Source of the DNA: PNON01 sp964387025
GTDB taxonomy: Bacteria; Chloroflexota; Anaerolineae; Anaerolineales; Anaerolineaceae
Length of the DNA stretch: 64,000 bases
NCBI GenBank assembly: GCA_964387025.1
Contig: CAYLUZ010000005.1
Coordinates: forward strand, 1 to 64,000
Reading direction: 5' to 3'
The notes below the pieces were generated by a model. The model searched no databases. It saw nothing but the letters and a program-made list of their open reading frames with translations, and was not told the origin of the DNA. The translations under genes and the position numbers were made by a program. Of the stretch, positions 9,563 through 18,198 are shown piece after piece (position 1 is the stretch's first letter; each line of letters begins with the position of its first letter).

Positions 9563-10522
9563 TTATACATGTAACCAGCATTTCACCAGATCATCGCCAA
9601 TCTTTACAGTTGGTGGTTCTTCGACACATTTTGCAAAGCGGCGTGGACATCGATCAGCAAATCTGCAGCCGGTGGGTGGTTTTATCAAACTGGGTGGTTG
9701 ACCAATGATGAAATCAGGTTCTTCATTTCCGCGTAGTTTGGGGACACTTGCCATCAGTTTAGCCGAGTAAGGATGACGCGGTTCCTTAAAGAAGGTGGCT
9801 GCATCACTAACTTCCACGATCTGACCTGCATACATTACCGCCACCCGATCAGCAAGTTCACTGGATGTGGCAATATCGTGAGTGATCAGTACAAAGCTGG
9901 TATCCAACTCACTTTTAATGCGCTTAAGCAAATTGAAGATGTTGGCTTGTGTCAATACATCCAGGGCTGAGGTTGGTTCATCTAACACCACCAGGGCAGG
10001 TGCTGTAACCAATGCCATGGCCAATGCCACACGCTGGCGCATTCCGCCAGAAAGCTCAAAGGCGTAACGATTGATAAAATCCACAGGAACACCCACGTGT
10101 TGGAACATTCGGATAGCCTGTTCAAGAGCAGCTTCTTTTTTAACTCCATAATGGACCAGCATGGGTTCGGATACCTGGTCACCAACACGTAAAACTGGAT
10201 TGAGAGAGTTCATCGCTGCCTGAGGAACAAGCGACATCTTGATCCAACGGATCTGTTTACGGTATTCTTCATCAGACAGAGCCATCGTTTCAATGTCATC
10301 CAGGTAGACTTTGCCTGAATAGTGTTCCACATTGCGGGGCAGCAAACGTAGGATTGCTTTTGCAAGAGATGTTTTACCACAACCAGATTCACCCACAACC
10401 ACGACAGCTTGGTTGGATTTCAACTGAAAGTTTACCCCATCAACCGCTTGAACGGTCCCTTTCGTTGTTCGGAAATGGAGTTTAAGATCCTGTACATCTA
10501 GTAAGTATGGATTCTTTGCCAT
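9563..10522 (-). CDS. Oligopeptide/dipeptide ABC transporter ATPase (DppD/OppD-like)
   Basis: 319 residues. Walker A GESGCGKTSLAKAIL, signature LSGGMRQRVALAMAL, Walker B LVVLDEPTSALD and switch His ITHDIATS are canonical, and the C-terminal Cys motif PTGCRFADRCPRRF is present. It forms the second nucleotide-binding subunit with the 8507-9553 product. It lies 3 bp after the preceding permease, in one operon. Confidence 0.93.
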   Translation of the reverse strand: MAKNPYLLDVQDLKLHFRTTKGTVQAVDGVNFQLKSNQAVVVVGESGCGKTSLAKAILRLLPRNVEHYSGKVYLDDIETMALSDEEYRKQIRWIKMSLVPQAAMNSLNPVLRVGDQVSEPMLVHYGVKKEAALEQAIRMFQHVGVPVDFINRYAFELSGGMRQRVALAMALVTAPALVVLDEPTSALDVLTQANIFNLLKRIKSELDTSFVLITHDIATSSELADRVAVMYAGQIVEVSDAATFFKEPRHPYSAKLMASVPKLRGNEEPDFIIGQPPSLIKPPTGCRFADRCPRRFAKCVEEPPTVKIGDDLVKCWLHV

Positions 10523-10525
10523 GAT

Positions 10526-11890
10526 CTACATTCCTCTCAATTTGGGGTTAAAGATTCTGTCGAGAGCAAAACCCAGCATGGCAAAGCCAAGGCCGGTAAT
10601 CATCAACAATACTGCTGGTTCGAGGGTCCAGTAATAAAATCCTTTATACAAGGCATTGTATGTCTCTGCATCATTGATGATCTTACCCCAGGTGGGTAGC
10701 ACTGGATCTCCCAGCCCCAACACAGCGAGTGAAGCTTCCAGAAACACATAGCCGGGTACTGCTGATACCAGGGCAGGTACAAGCAACGGGATGATACGCG
10801 GAATGAGGTATTTGAAAATGATCCGCCAGTTAGATGCCCCATAAGCACGTGCTGCTTCAATATACGTGGATTCCTTCACTTGCAAGAAGATCGCCCGGTC
10901 CGTTTTTATCTGACCGGTGAATATGCTGAGTGCGATGGTCACACCCAGTATCACCCAGATACTTCGAGAGTAAAACGCTCCAACCATGATGAGTATGGCA
11001 AGGAAAGGTAGGACGAGGTTGATCTCAGTGATGCGTTGGATCAATTCATCCAACCAACCACCAAACCAGGCTCCAATGGCTGCGATGATCATGGTAAGCA
11101 ATGACGTTCCGAAAGCAGCCAACAAACCAAATGCCAAAGCAATCGGTGCTCCCCACAAAATAGCAACCGTGAGATCACGCCTGGCATGGTCAGTACCAAA
11201 CCATCCGGCAACTTTCCCATGCGAGACAAATTCGACATTAATATCGGAATCCTTCTCAAAAGTGACACCTTTGATGATGAGCTTGTAAGTCCCCTTTAGG
11301 GGAACTGTAGGATTAGATCCCGGGACAGAAAAGATGCCTTCGACAGGATTAATGATCTCCTGTTTCATAATACGATTGACCCGTTTAACAAGTCTTTCAT
11401 CTTGAGAAAACCGATATGTGGTCTTTGCATTTGCGCCCATATCCGTGATCTTTATCTCAGTGCCATCCGGCGTAAGCATGGTAACATTCACAAAAGGAGG
11501 TTTGGCTGCATATTTTGCGGTGAAGTACAGGAATAACTCCTGTGGAAAATCGTCATAACTGTAATCATATTCATATTCAAAATCGATGTTCGCTGTGCCA
11601 TCTGCTTTGGGAGTAACTGTTTTTGTAAAATGCTCATCTTCCCCACCCTTAACTGCAAATGATTCGGGAAGTTTCGTCTTTGAAAACCAGTTGTACCAAA
11701 CTGGAGGAGCATTCTTCGGGTTTTGATACCAAACCTCTTCACCCCCGCGCCATAACCGGATTGCTTCGCTGTACGGGATCTTGATCATAGCGTAGATCGC
11801 CAGGATCACAAGCAACATGACAATCACCGCGCCAAAAATTGCGGATGGATATTTTCGAATTTCACGTAATGAATTTTTCAGGTTATTCAT
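10526..11890 (-). CDS. ABC peptide-type permease (DppC-like) with large extracytoplasmic insertion
   Basis: 454 residues, well above the roughly 290-300 usual for DppC. One helix (about 17-37) is followed by an extracytoplasmic, beta-rich segment of about 185 residues, including two short acidic/aromatic runs (YEYDYSYDDF). The canonical permease begins after this at WFGTDHARRDLTVAILWGA, has five further helices, and carries the EAA coupling loop EAARAYGASNWRII. The insertion should face the binding protein. The ATG overlaps the preceding stop (TAATG). Partner of the 11890-13020 permease. Confidence 0.88.
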   Translation of the reverse strand: MNNLKNSLREIRKYPSAIFGAVIVMLLVILAIYAMIKIPYSEAIRLWRGGEEVWYQNPKNAPPVWYNWFSKTKLPESFAVKGGEDEHFTKTVTPKADGTANIDFEYEYDYSYDDFPQELFLYFTAKYAAKPPFVNVTMLTPDGTEIKITDMGANAKTTYRFSQDERLVKRVNRIMKQEIINPVEGIFSVPGSNPTVPLKGTYKLIIKGVTFEKDSDINVEFVSHGKVAGWFGTDHARRDLTVAILWGAPIALAFGLLAAFGTSLLTMIIAAIGAWFGGWLDELIQRITEINLVLPFLAILIMVGAFYSRSIWVILGVTIALSIFTGQIKTDRAIFLQVKESTYIEAARAYGASNWRIIFKYLIPRIIPLLVPALVSAVPGYVFLEASLAVLGLGDPVLPTWGKIINDAETYNALYKGFYYWTLEPAVLLMITGLGFAMLGFALDRIFNPKLRGM

Positions 11891-13020
11891 TATGAATTAC
11901 TCCCTCCACCTATCTTTACCCGGGGATCCACGATGGCATAGACGAAATCAAGCAGGAAGACGGTCATAGCCAGCAAATAGGCATAGATAATTGTCGAACC
12001 CACGATTACCGGCGTATCATAAAAACCGATCGCCCGAAAAATCGTCCGTCCGAGACCAGGCCAGAGGAATACTGTTTCTGTGATCGTAGCGCCTGTCCAT
12101 AATGTGATTAGTAATAAAGCAAAGTTGGTGATAATGGTGGGCAAGGTGGGACGTAGAATGTATCGTCTTTCAATATCCCGTGATGTGAGTCCCTTGGCTT
12201 TGGCCATATCCACATAATCTTCACTGGAATAGATCAGGAAGAAGGTCCGCCATGTGTAAATACTCAAAAAGAAAGCGCTGATAATAAGCGCAGAACCAGG
12301 CAGGATCAGGTGTTTTAGGACATCAAGCGAATAACCAATGGTTGTTTCAGGGGGAGGAGAGGAGACCATGCCTCCAAAAGGGAGGACTTTAAACACTGCA
12401 GCAAAGATAAGAATGAAGAAAATTCCATAAAACCAGGGCGGGGCAGCTGATGTCGGTGAAAGGGTTATCACCGCCTTGTCCCAAAAACTCCCATACTTAC
12501 GTGATAGTATGAGAGCCAGAAATACGCTGGAAAAGAACAATATCAGTTGAGAGGAACCCATCAGGAGTAGAGTGGCAGGTAATCTTTCAAGGATAATGGC
12601 ACGGACCGTTTTAGATCCATGATCACTGACCATATAGATTGCCCGCCCAAGGTTGAGGGTAAGTGCATTTTTTAAGTAGCGGAAAGATCGAATGATAAAA
12701 GGTGTATCCAGTCCCTGCCGTTTTATCTCCAGGGCGATCATCTCTTCCTGCATTGCTTTGCGCGCATCACCAGTCATTGGTTTGTTGGCTGTCATTGCAG
12801 CCACTTTGGCAATCGTGGATTCGCGGATATCATTCCGCATCATCGTATCCACATAGCCACCCATATTTGCAATCAGAATGGTCGTATATACAGCAATAAC
12901 TATCGTCACGATCATCATGAGCACTCTAAAGCCCATGAATCTGGCCAGTCTTGCCAGGGTCGCACCTGTAACAGATTTTAATTTTTTTGTCGGTTGGGTT
13001 TCTGTAGAATCTGAGTTCAT
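11890..13020 (-). CDS. ABC peptide-type permease (DppB-like)
   Basis: 376 residues, six predicted helices. A longer loop than usual between helix 1 and helix 2 (about 50-125) has the charged, helical ARKAMQEEMIALEIKRQGLD element that resembles the DppB amphipathic region. The EAA loop reads DYVDMAKAKGLTSRDIERRY. It starts 78 bp downstream of the large binding protein, beyond a stable hairpin, which would allow much more binding protein than permease to be made. Confidence 0.9.
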   Translation of the reverse strand: MNSDSTETQPTKKLKSVTGATLARLARFMGFRVLMMIVTIVIAVYTTILIANMGGYVDTMMRNDIRESTIAKVAAMTANKPMTGDARKAMQEEMIALEIKRQGLDTPFIIRSFRYLKNALTLNLGRAIYMVSDHGSKTVRAIILERLPATLLLMGSSQLILFFSSVFLALILSRKYGSFWDKAVITLSPTSAAPPWFYGIFFILIFAAVFKVLPFGGMVSSPPPETTIGYSLDVLKHLILPGSALIISAFFLSIYTWRTFFLIYSSEDYVDMAKAKGLTSRDIERRYILRPTLPTIITNFALLLITLWTGATITETVFLWPGLGRTIFRAIGFYDTPVIVGSTIIYAYLLAMTVFLLDFVYAIVDPRVKIGGGSNS

Positions 13021-13044
13021 TAAGTCTCCTCTACTATCTGGAAT

Positions 13045-13076
13045 AATAGGGGCAAGTACAAGTACTTGCCCCTATT
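13045..13076. promoter_or_regulatory. Intra-operon hairpin between binding protein and permease
   Basis: 15-bp perfect stem AATAGGGGCAAGTAC (13045-13059) and GTACTTGCCCCTATT (13062-13076) with a two-base gap. The T-run lies on the plus-strand side, so on the minus-strand transcript it has no U tract behind it. This fits an mRNA-stabilising or attenuating hairpin after the binding-protein gene rather than a full terminator. Confidence 0.6.
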
Positions 13077-13098
13077 TTTTTACAGATTACCTTGAACT

Positions 13099-15666
13099 TT
13101 ATTGGGTTACAAATTCAAGAGCGGAGAATGTGGGTTGATTAACAACGCTTGGAACCACCGCAATTTCGAGCTTATTGGAACCAGCTGCGAGCTTGCCAGA
13201 TTCTTCGGCTGTCAGGGTGAAAACGTAATGACCTTCCTCGGCAGCAGTAGCTTCGGCAACCAGGACGGTTTCGCCGGCACCATTGTAGAGGATGGCTTTG
13301 ACATATTTAACATCGGCATTGGTATAGGGCTCACCCTTGAATGTTACATACACATCAAAGGCTGCTTCCTGTCCGATGGTAACAGATCCAGGGCCGTCAA
13401 GTTCAACTTCGGCAACCTTGGGCTCACCGTAATTGGACCATCGGTCAGCCATATCGGGGTAATCTGCGAAGTGCTTGAGGGTAAGGGTCTTTTCGGTCAT
13501 GAATACTTTATCGAGGTAGTATGCACCGGTACCAAGCCAGAAATGATTATGGGCGGCATAGAAAGCCTTGTAATTGGCATATCGGGCTGCAGCTTCTTCT
13601 GCGGTAACATAAGCACCCATGGTAGGAGCATACGGGATCAGTGATTCAGCCGTAGCTGCATCCAGATGCTTGGCAAGGATCTCAAGAGAAGGACCACCAA
13701 TAAAACTGGTCTGTTCGATCTTAGCAGGTTCTGCTTTATCAATCGAGTAAGCCAATTCTCCAGCTGCTTCGGCTAAGTTACCAATGGCAAATTCTTGCCA
13801 GGCGCCTTCACCAAAGTTGCTGATATTCGGCCAAAGAACCGGAACAAGAAGCTCAGCGTCTGTTAATACAGTATCACTATAGTAATCCACGACTAACGGG
13901 TCGGTGGAGACTATCTTCACACCCTTGAAGGCGCTCATGAAGGCTTCAAATTTTGGAACAGCTTGTTCGTCATAGATAGCGCTTTCAGTCTTAGCGCGGT
14001 CAAAGGTCATGATCAATCCCATAACGATGTCAGCTGCAGAGAAGTTGGAACCATCATGCCACTTGACTGTCTTATACAGGTCAGCTGGATAGTAAACGGT
14101 GACTTTGGATTTTGCTACCGAGCCTTCGGGGAACTTGGTTTCTGCAGTAACGAAGGTTTGAGCAGTTGCATCCCAGTCAACCCATACATCACCCGGAACC
14201 TTGATTTCTGGGGCGAAATTCAACGTCACCCAGTCGAGGGTCTTGCCGACAGCAAGTCCTTCAAGAACGGTGGCTTCCATTTTTTCGATGCGCAGCGGCC
14301 AAACGAGACCGGTGAATGGATCATACATGACATCACCACTCTGGGTGCCGCGATATGCACCAGCATCAAAGGCCCAGTTGGAGCCAGCGATGGGGTTCCA
14401 CGCCTCACCAAAGAGATCCTGGGTTGCCCAACGGAATGTTCCGCCTTCCTGGCCTTCAAAACGGGTAGTGTATGGCCAGATCTGAGCACCTTGAACACCG
14501 GCAGCCAGATCGGCTGTAACTACTGCGTTCTGACCATAAGGGATGAAACCCTTACCATCGATCAGCCACACCTGCAGGGAGTCCTGGAGGGATAGTTCCA
14601 TGGCGCGTTTCATCCATTCCTTGCGCTGTGGGAGGTCTTTGTATAAAGCAGCAAATAGATCGTCGCCTAACTTTGCGAATTCAGGATCCGGGACATTGGA
14701 GAACCAGGCCGGGATACCCTGGAGGCTGGAGGGCAGGTACATTTCCTGGAACATATTGGCTTCATCGCGGTCGATGATGGTGGAAGACCAGGCGGCAGTA
14801 TAGAGATGCCATTGGCCTTCTTCAGGAACGGAGCCGATCCATATCGGGGATGCTTCGGAGCCTTTCTTGTACTGGCGGTCTACTGTGAAACCAATCAATT
14901 CAAACTGGGAAGCTGCATAATCTCCGATGGGCAGACGGGTTTTATCAGAGTCATTGCGGATGATGAAAGTGAGGACAATGGGAGATCCATTGGCATCATT
15001 CCATTTTCCATCAACAAGTGTAGCGCCCATGCCTTCCATTTCGGTGGTGATTATTTCTTTAGCCTTGTCAAAATTATAGGCGTATTTGGTTTCCAAGCTG
15101 CGGGCGGTATCGATCAAGTCAACATAGTCCGGGCCCTGGGTCTGAATGGCGAACCATTTGGCTAGTGCGCCGCCATTGTAGACTTCCTGGTTGATGTAAT
15201 TGCGGTCAATCAGCCAGTTCACGGCTTCGCGGATCTTGCGGTTATTGAATGGGTTCAATCTGCCATCTGCGAAGACGGCGGGGTTGAAGAGCAGGTCATA
15301 ATACAGACCGTTGGCGGTTGAGTACTTGACACCTGAATCTTTGATGGCGGGCAGGTCTGCTGAAGAAAGGCCATCTGCGTAGAGATCGATAGCGCCAGCG
15401 CCAATTTGAGTCAGGGCAGAGCCAGAATCAACCACGGAGAAGACCACTTCATCCAACCAGCCACCATGGCGTGTGGTTGGTGGAACCGCAGTTGGGGCAG
15501 GAACTTCGGTAGGAGCAGGTGCAGCAGGTGCAGCGGGTTCTGCAGGTGCAGCGGGTGCAGCAGGTGCAGCTGGAGCAGCGGTTGGTGCTGCAGGGGGTGT
15601 GCAGGCAGCTAATAACATGCTTGCCATAATCAATATGCTAATTAAAGGTAATACATAACGCTTCAT
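13099..15666 (-). CDS. Large ABC substrate-binding lipoprotein, apparently circularly permuted SBP_bac_5 fold plus C-terminal Ig-like domain
   Basis: 855 residues; lipobox LLAAC (Cys22) and an Ala/Pro repeat linker to about residue 66. Segments of the family-5 binding protein occur in swapped order. Residues about 70-400 carry what is normally the second half (NNRKIREAVNWLIDRNYI at 141-158, ending VWLIDGKGFIPYGQN). Residues about 408-750 carry what is normally the first half (GGTFRWATQ start, KWHDGSNFSAADIV at 535-548, GTGAYYLDK at 712-720). About 755-855 is a beta-rich Ig-like tail. Typical members are 500-650 residues and run the other way round, like the neighbour at 6053-8002. Role: solute capture for the permeases encoded next to it. 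Confidence 0.85.
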   Translation of the reverse strand: MKRYVLPLISILIMASMLLAACTPPAAPTAAPAAPAAPAAPAEPAAPAAPAPTEVPAPTAVPPTTRHGGWLDEVVFSVVDSGSALTQIGAGAIDLYADGLSSADLPAIKDSGVKYSTANGLYYDLLFNPAVFADGRLNPFNNRKIREAVNWLIDRNYINQEVYNGGALAKWFAIQTQGPDYVDLIDTARSLETKYAYNFDKAKEIITTEMEGMGATLVDGKWNDANGSPIVLTFIIRNDSDKTRLPIGDYAASQFELIGFTVDRQYKKGSEASPIWIGSVPEEGQWHLYTAAWSSTIIDRDEANMFQEMYLPSSLQGIPAWFSNVPDPEFAKLGDDLFAALYKDLPQRKEWMKRAMELSLQDSLQVWLIDGKGFIPYGQNAVVTADLAAGVQGAQIWPYTTRFEGQEGGTFRWATQDLFGEAWNPIAGSNWAFDAGAYRGTQSGDVMYDPFTGLVWPLRIEKMEATVLEGLAVGKTLDWVTLNFAPEIKVPGDVWVDWDATAQTFVTAETKFPEGSVAKSKVTVYYPADLYKTVKWHDGSNFSAADIVMGLIMTFDRAKTESAIYDEQAVPKFEAFMSAFKGVKIVSTDPLVVDYYSDTVLTDAELLVPVLWPNISNFGEGAWQEFAIGNLAEAAGELAYSIDKAEPAKIEQTSFIGGPSLEILAKHLDAATAESLIPYAPTMGAYVTAEEAAARYANYKAFYAAHNHFWLGTGAYYLDKVFMTEKTLTLKHFADYPDMADRWSNYGEPKVAEVELDGPGSVTIGQEAAFDVYVTFKGEPYTNADVKYVKAILYNGAGETVLVAEATAAEEGHYVFTLTAEESGKLAAGSNKLEIAVVPSVVNQPTFSALEFVTQ

Positions 15667-15710
15667 TATCTTTCTCCTCTTTAATAGATGTTTTAAGGGT
15701 TTGGATTTGC

Positions 15711-15731
15711 CTACAAATTAACCACGGACAT
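15711..15731 (-). other. Possible six-codon upstream ORF behind an extra Shine-Dalgarno
   Basis: ATG at 15731 encodes MSVVNL then a stop. A near-perfect AAGGAGGTGG lies 12 nt before it. Spacing is longer than optimal, so the site may instead act as a ribosome standby site in the leader of the binding-protein mRNA. Confidence 0.25.
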
Positions 15732-15804
15732 CTTAATATGTAACCACCTCCTTGTTTTCGGTTAGATACTCTTCCTTGGAAAATTATGATCAAGTCATTT
15801 AATC

Positions 15805-15810
15805 ATTATA
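15805..15810 (-). promoter_or_regulatory. -10 box for the large binding-protein transcript
   Basis: Exact TATAAT on the minus strand, with a poor -35 (no TTGACA-like hexamer at 16-18 bp). It would give a leader of about 130 nt. Confidence 0.4.
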
Positions 15811-16025
15811 CTAAATTAAATTACGAAAATACTATCATATTTGGATATTCGAGTCAAGAAAATCTAATGTTTATCAAAATTCTCTTATTTTGGTTTCAAG
15901 TTACAAGCAGTTCTAATAACTAAGTTTTAATGAATCAATAACTTATATATCGCTATTAGAAACACATCTTCAATGAAAAACCTAGAATCGACATTAATCA
16001 TCAAGTATATTTTATCGAAATTCAA

Positions 16026-17003
16026 TTACACCATATGGCAGGCAACCAGGTGGCCTGGTGTAATTTCCCTTATTTCCGGTTTTTCTTCAGCACAAATTAT
16101 TCCCGCAAATGGACATTTTCCCCTGAATCGGCAGCCTGAGGGAGGATAAATTTGTGAAGGTGTTTCTCCTTCGATGATAATTCTTCGACGTTTTTTTTCA
16201 GTGACCGGATCTGGGACTGGTATTGCTGACAAAAGCACCTTGGTATAAGGATGCAAAGGTTTTTGAAAAATTTCGCTTCTTCCCCCCAATTCCATGATCA
16301 CACCAAGATACATAACAGCTACTCTGGTACTGGCATGCTGGATCACAGAGAGATCATGGGAAATCATGATATATGTCAGACCAAGCTTGGTTTGGTCCTC
16401 TTCAACAATATTTAAGAATCTTGCCTGAACCGACATATCCACCATGGAAAATGGATCATCAAAAATGATGAGGGGTGTATTAAAGGCGAGTGCTTTTGCC
16501 AGGTTTAATCGCTGTTTTTCTGCACCAGATAATTCGTGCGGATACCGATTAATATATCCAGGGTTTAACCCTACATGGTCAAGTAGCCCTTCAATTCTTT
16601 CCATGATCTCATTTTGACTAACAGAACCGGGTAATCTTAAGTTCCCACCTACAGCCTCGCGTACAGTCTTTTTTGGGTTTAATGTCGCCATGGGATCCTG
16701 GGAGACAATTTGCATACGCCTGGAAATATCTGCTACATCCAATCCTTCAACGTCTTTTCCTTTGTAGTACACATGACCAGATGTAGGTTTGGTTAGTTGA
16801 ACCATACATTTTGCAAGGCTAGTTTTCCCGCATCCCGTCTCTCCAACCAGACCAAAGACCTCTCCTTGAAATATTTCCAGGCTGACATCATCCATGGCAT
16901 GAATATATCCAGTTTGCCTTTGGGTATTGAAACCTCTGGGGAGAGGATATTGTTTTACAAGGTGATCTACATGTATGATGATCTGATTCTCAGTATCTGG
17001 CAT
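16026..17003 (-). CDS. Divergent oligopeptide-type ABC ATPase, orphan pair member 1
   Basis: 325 residues with the oligopeptide ABC C-terminal tail (PPSGCRFRGKCPFAG). Walker A GETGCGKTSLAKCM is intact, but the signature is LSGAEKQRLNLAKAL (LSGGQ changed to LSGAE) and Walker B reads LIIFDDPFSMVD, so the catalytic Glu is Asp. The switch His (ISHDLSVI) is kept. Its ATG overlaps the stop of the next ATPase (TAATG). No permease is encoded beside this pair; it may serve permeases elsewhere or be an alternative motor for the adjacent system. Confidence 0.85.
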   Translation of the reverse strand: MPDTENQIIIHVDHLVKQYPLPRGFNTQRQTGYIHAMDDVSLEIFQGEVFGLVGETGCGKTSLAKCMVQLTKPTSGHVYYKGKDVEGLDVADISRRMQIVSQDPMATLNPKKTVREAVGGNLRLPGSVSQNEIMERIEGLLDHVGLNPGYINRYPHELSGAEKQRLNLAKALAFNTPLIIFDDPFSMVDMSVQARFLNIVEEDQTKLGLTYIMISHDLSVIQHASTRVAVMYLGVIMELGGRSEIFQKPLHPYTKVLLSAIPVPDPVTEKKRRRIIIEGETPSQIYPPSGCRFRGKCPFAGIICAEEKPEIREITPGHLVACHMV

Positions 17004-17989
17004 TATATACGCGCCTTTCCAGTCTTCAGATCAACCCAACACGCTATTCGGTGGTCAATTCCGACTTCTTTCAGTACAGGATTTTCGATTTTACAACGAT
17101 CGATCGAAAATTTGCACCTTGATACAAACGGGCAGTATTTAGGCTTTTCGGTGAAGATGGGGGTAAACCCATTAATATAATCCAGTTTGGAATGATTAGA
17201 ATCATTGAATCTACGTTGACTGCCAAATAATCCCAGTGTATATGGATGTTCTGGATGTAAAAATATCTCTGCAACTGATCCTTCTTCAACGATAAAACCG
17301 CCACATAAAATTAATACTCTTTGAGCCATGGATGCAATTACGGCTGGATCATGTGATGTAAATAATGTAGACACATTGTTTTCGAGCCGCATTTGATTTA
17401 ATAATTCAATGATTTGAGATTGATGAATTACATCCAATCCCGCAAATGGTTCATCCATAATTAATAATTTCGGGACGTTGGCCAAAGCATATCCGAAGGA
17501 AACGAGTCTCCCCGAACCATAAGAGAGATTAGCAGGGTTATCATCTATACGAATAGAAGCGTCCGGAAAACCAATACTCTGAAGGATCTCTATTGCCATA
17601 GAACGGGCATCATCTTTTTTCTTCCCCTGTTGGGTCATTATGCGCTCTATGATATGTTTTCCGATGGAATCTCCTGTCATTTGGGAGCTGGGATCTTGCA
17701 AAACAATTCCAATATTCTTCTCGAGCAATTTAATGTATTCTGATCTGAGCGCAGCAACCAATTCTCTTCTAAGAAATACCAACCTCCCGGTTATTACCAT
17801 TGTTATTGGAGGTATTAAATCACGGGTTATTGCACTTAATAATATACTCTTACCACTCCCACTTTCGCCTAAAATCCCGACAGTTTCCCCTTCCTGTACT
17901 TTAATATTTACGCCATTTAATACATAGATACTTCCTTTGGAAGTATTTATTCTGGATTCTAGGTTTTCGACTTTTAGCAAATCTGACAA
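17003..17989 (-). CDS. Divergent oligopeptide-type ABC ATPase, orphan pair member 2
   Basis: 328 residues. Walker A GESGSGKSILLSAI, Q-loop VLQDPSSQM, Walker B LLIMDEPFAGLD and switch His TSHDPAVI are present. The signature is degenerate: LSYGSGRLVSFGYAL in place of LSGGxxQR. The C-terminal Cys-rich tail is there (YCPFVSRCKFSIDRC). Combined with member 1, one composite ATP site would have intact Walker B plus LSGAE, and the other would have Asp for Glu plus LSYGS, i.e. one competent and one degenerate site. Confidence 0.85.
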   Translation of the reverse strand: MSDLLKVENLESRINTSKGSIYVLNGVNIKVQEGETVGILGESGSGKSILLSAITRDLIPPITMVITGRLVFLRRELVAALRSEYIKLLEKNIGIVLQDPSSQMTGDSIGKHIIERIMTQQGKKKDDARSMAIEILQSIGFPDASIRIDDNPANLSYGSGRLVSFGYALANVPKLLIMDEPFAGLDVIHQSQIIELLNQMRLENNVSTLFTSHDPAVIASMAQRVLILCGGFIVEEGSVAEIFLHPEHPYTLGLFGSQRRFNDSNHSKLDYINGFTPIFTEKPKYCPFVSRCKFSIDRCKIENPVLKEVGIDHRIACWVDLKTGKARI

Positions 17990-18128
17990 AGATGTGATCC
18001 GATCAATTTAAGAATTAGAAAAATTCAAAAAAATCTTCTGAATAAAAAGTATAGCTTCCAATATGGGCTATGTCAATAAATCTACAATAATATTGAACGG
18101 GTGATTTTCCTTCCATCAGCAATTCTTC

Positions 18129-18157
18129 TTGACGCACACTACCCCTTATGCTATCCT
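18129..18157 (+). promoter_or_regulatory. Promoter of the LysM lipoprotein gene
   Basis: TTGACG (18129-18134), 17-bp spacer, TATCCT (18152-18157). Five of six and four of six matches to the sigma-70 hexamers, 42 bp before the ATG. Confidence 0.6.
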
Positions 18158-18198
18158 CATTAAGGAACATTGATTTGACCATTTGTTAGGAGAATAAA

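Larger units (their letters stand above)
15667..16025. other. Leader/promoter region of the large binding protein
   Basis: 359 bp, strongly AT-rich. On the minus strand it holds a TATAAT at 15805-15810, an extra near-perfect Shine-Dalgarno (AAGGAGGTGG, 15744-15753) about 80 bp before the real start, and the gene's own GAGGAG site next to 15666. From about 15830 to 16025 I see nothing beyond AT-rich sequence. Confidence 0.55.

Noticed and set aside
15490..15600. Repeated GCAGGTGCAGC-like DNA units as a tandem repeat or CRISPR-like array
   Set aside because: They encode the Ala/Pro linker of the lipoprotein; there are no spacers and the units keep the reading frame.
13102..15612. Several long plus-strand frames opposite the large binding-protein gene, including a Gly/Ala-rich one over 15473-15658
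   Set aside because: They are antisense shadows of a GC-biased, Ala/Pro-rich coding sequence; none has a ribosome site or a recognisable protein pattern.
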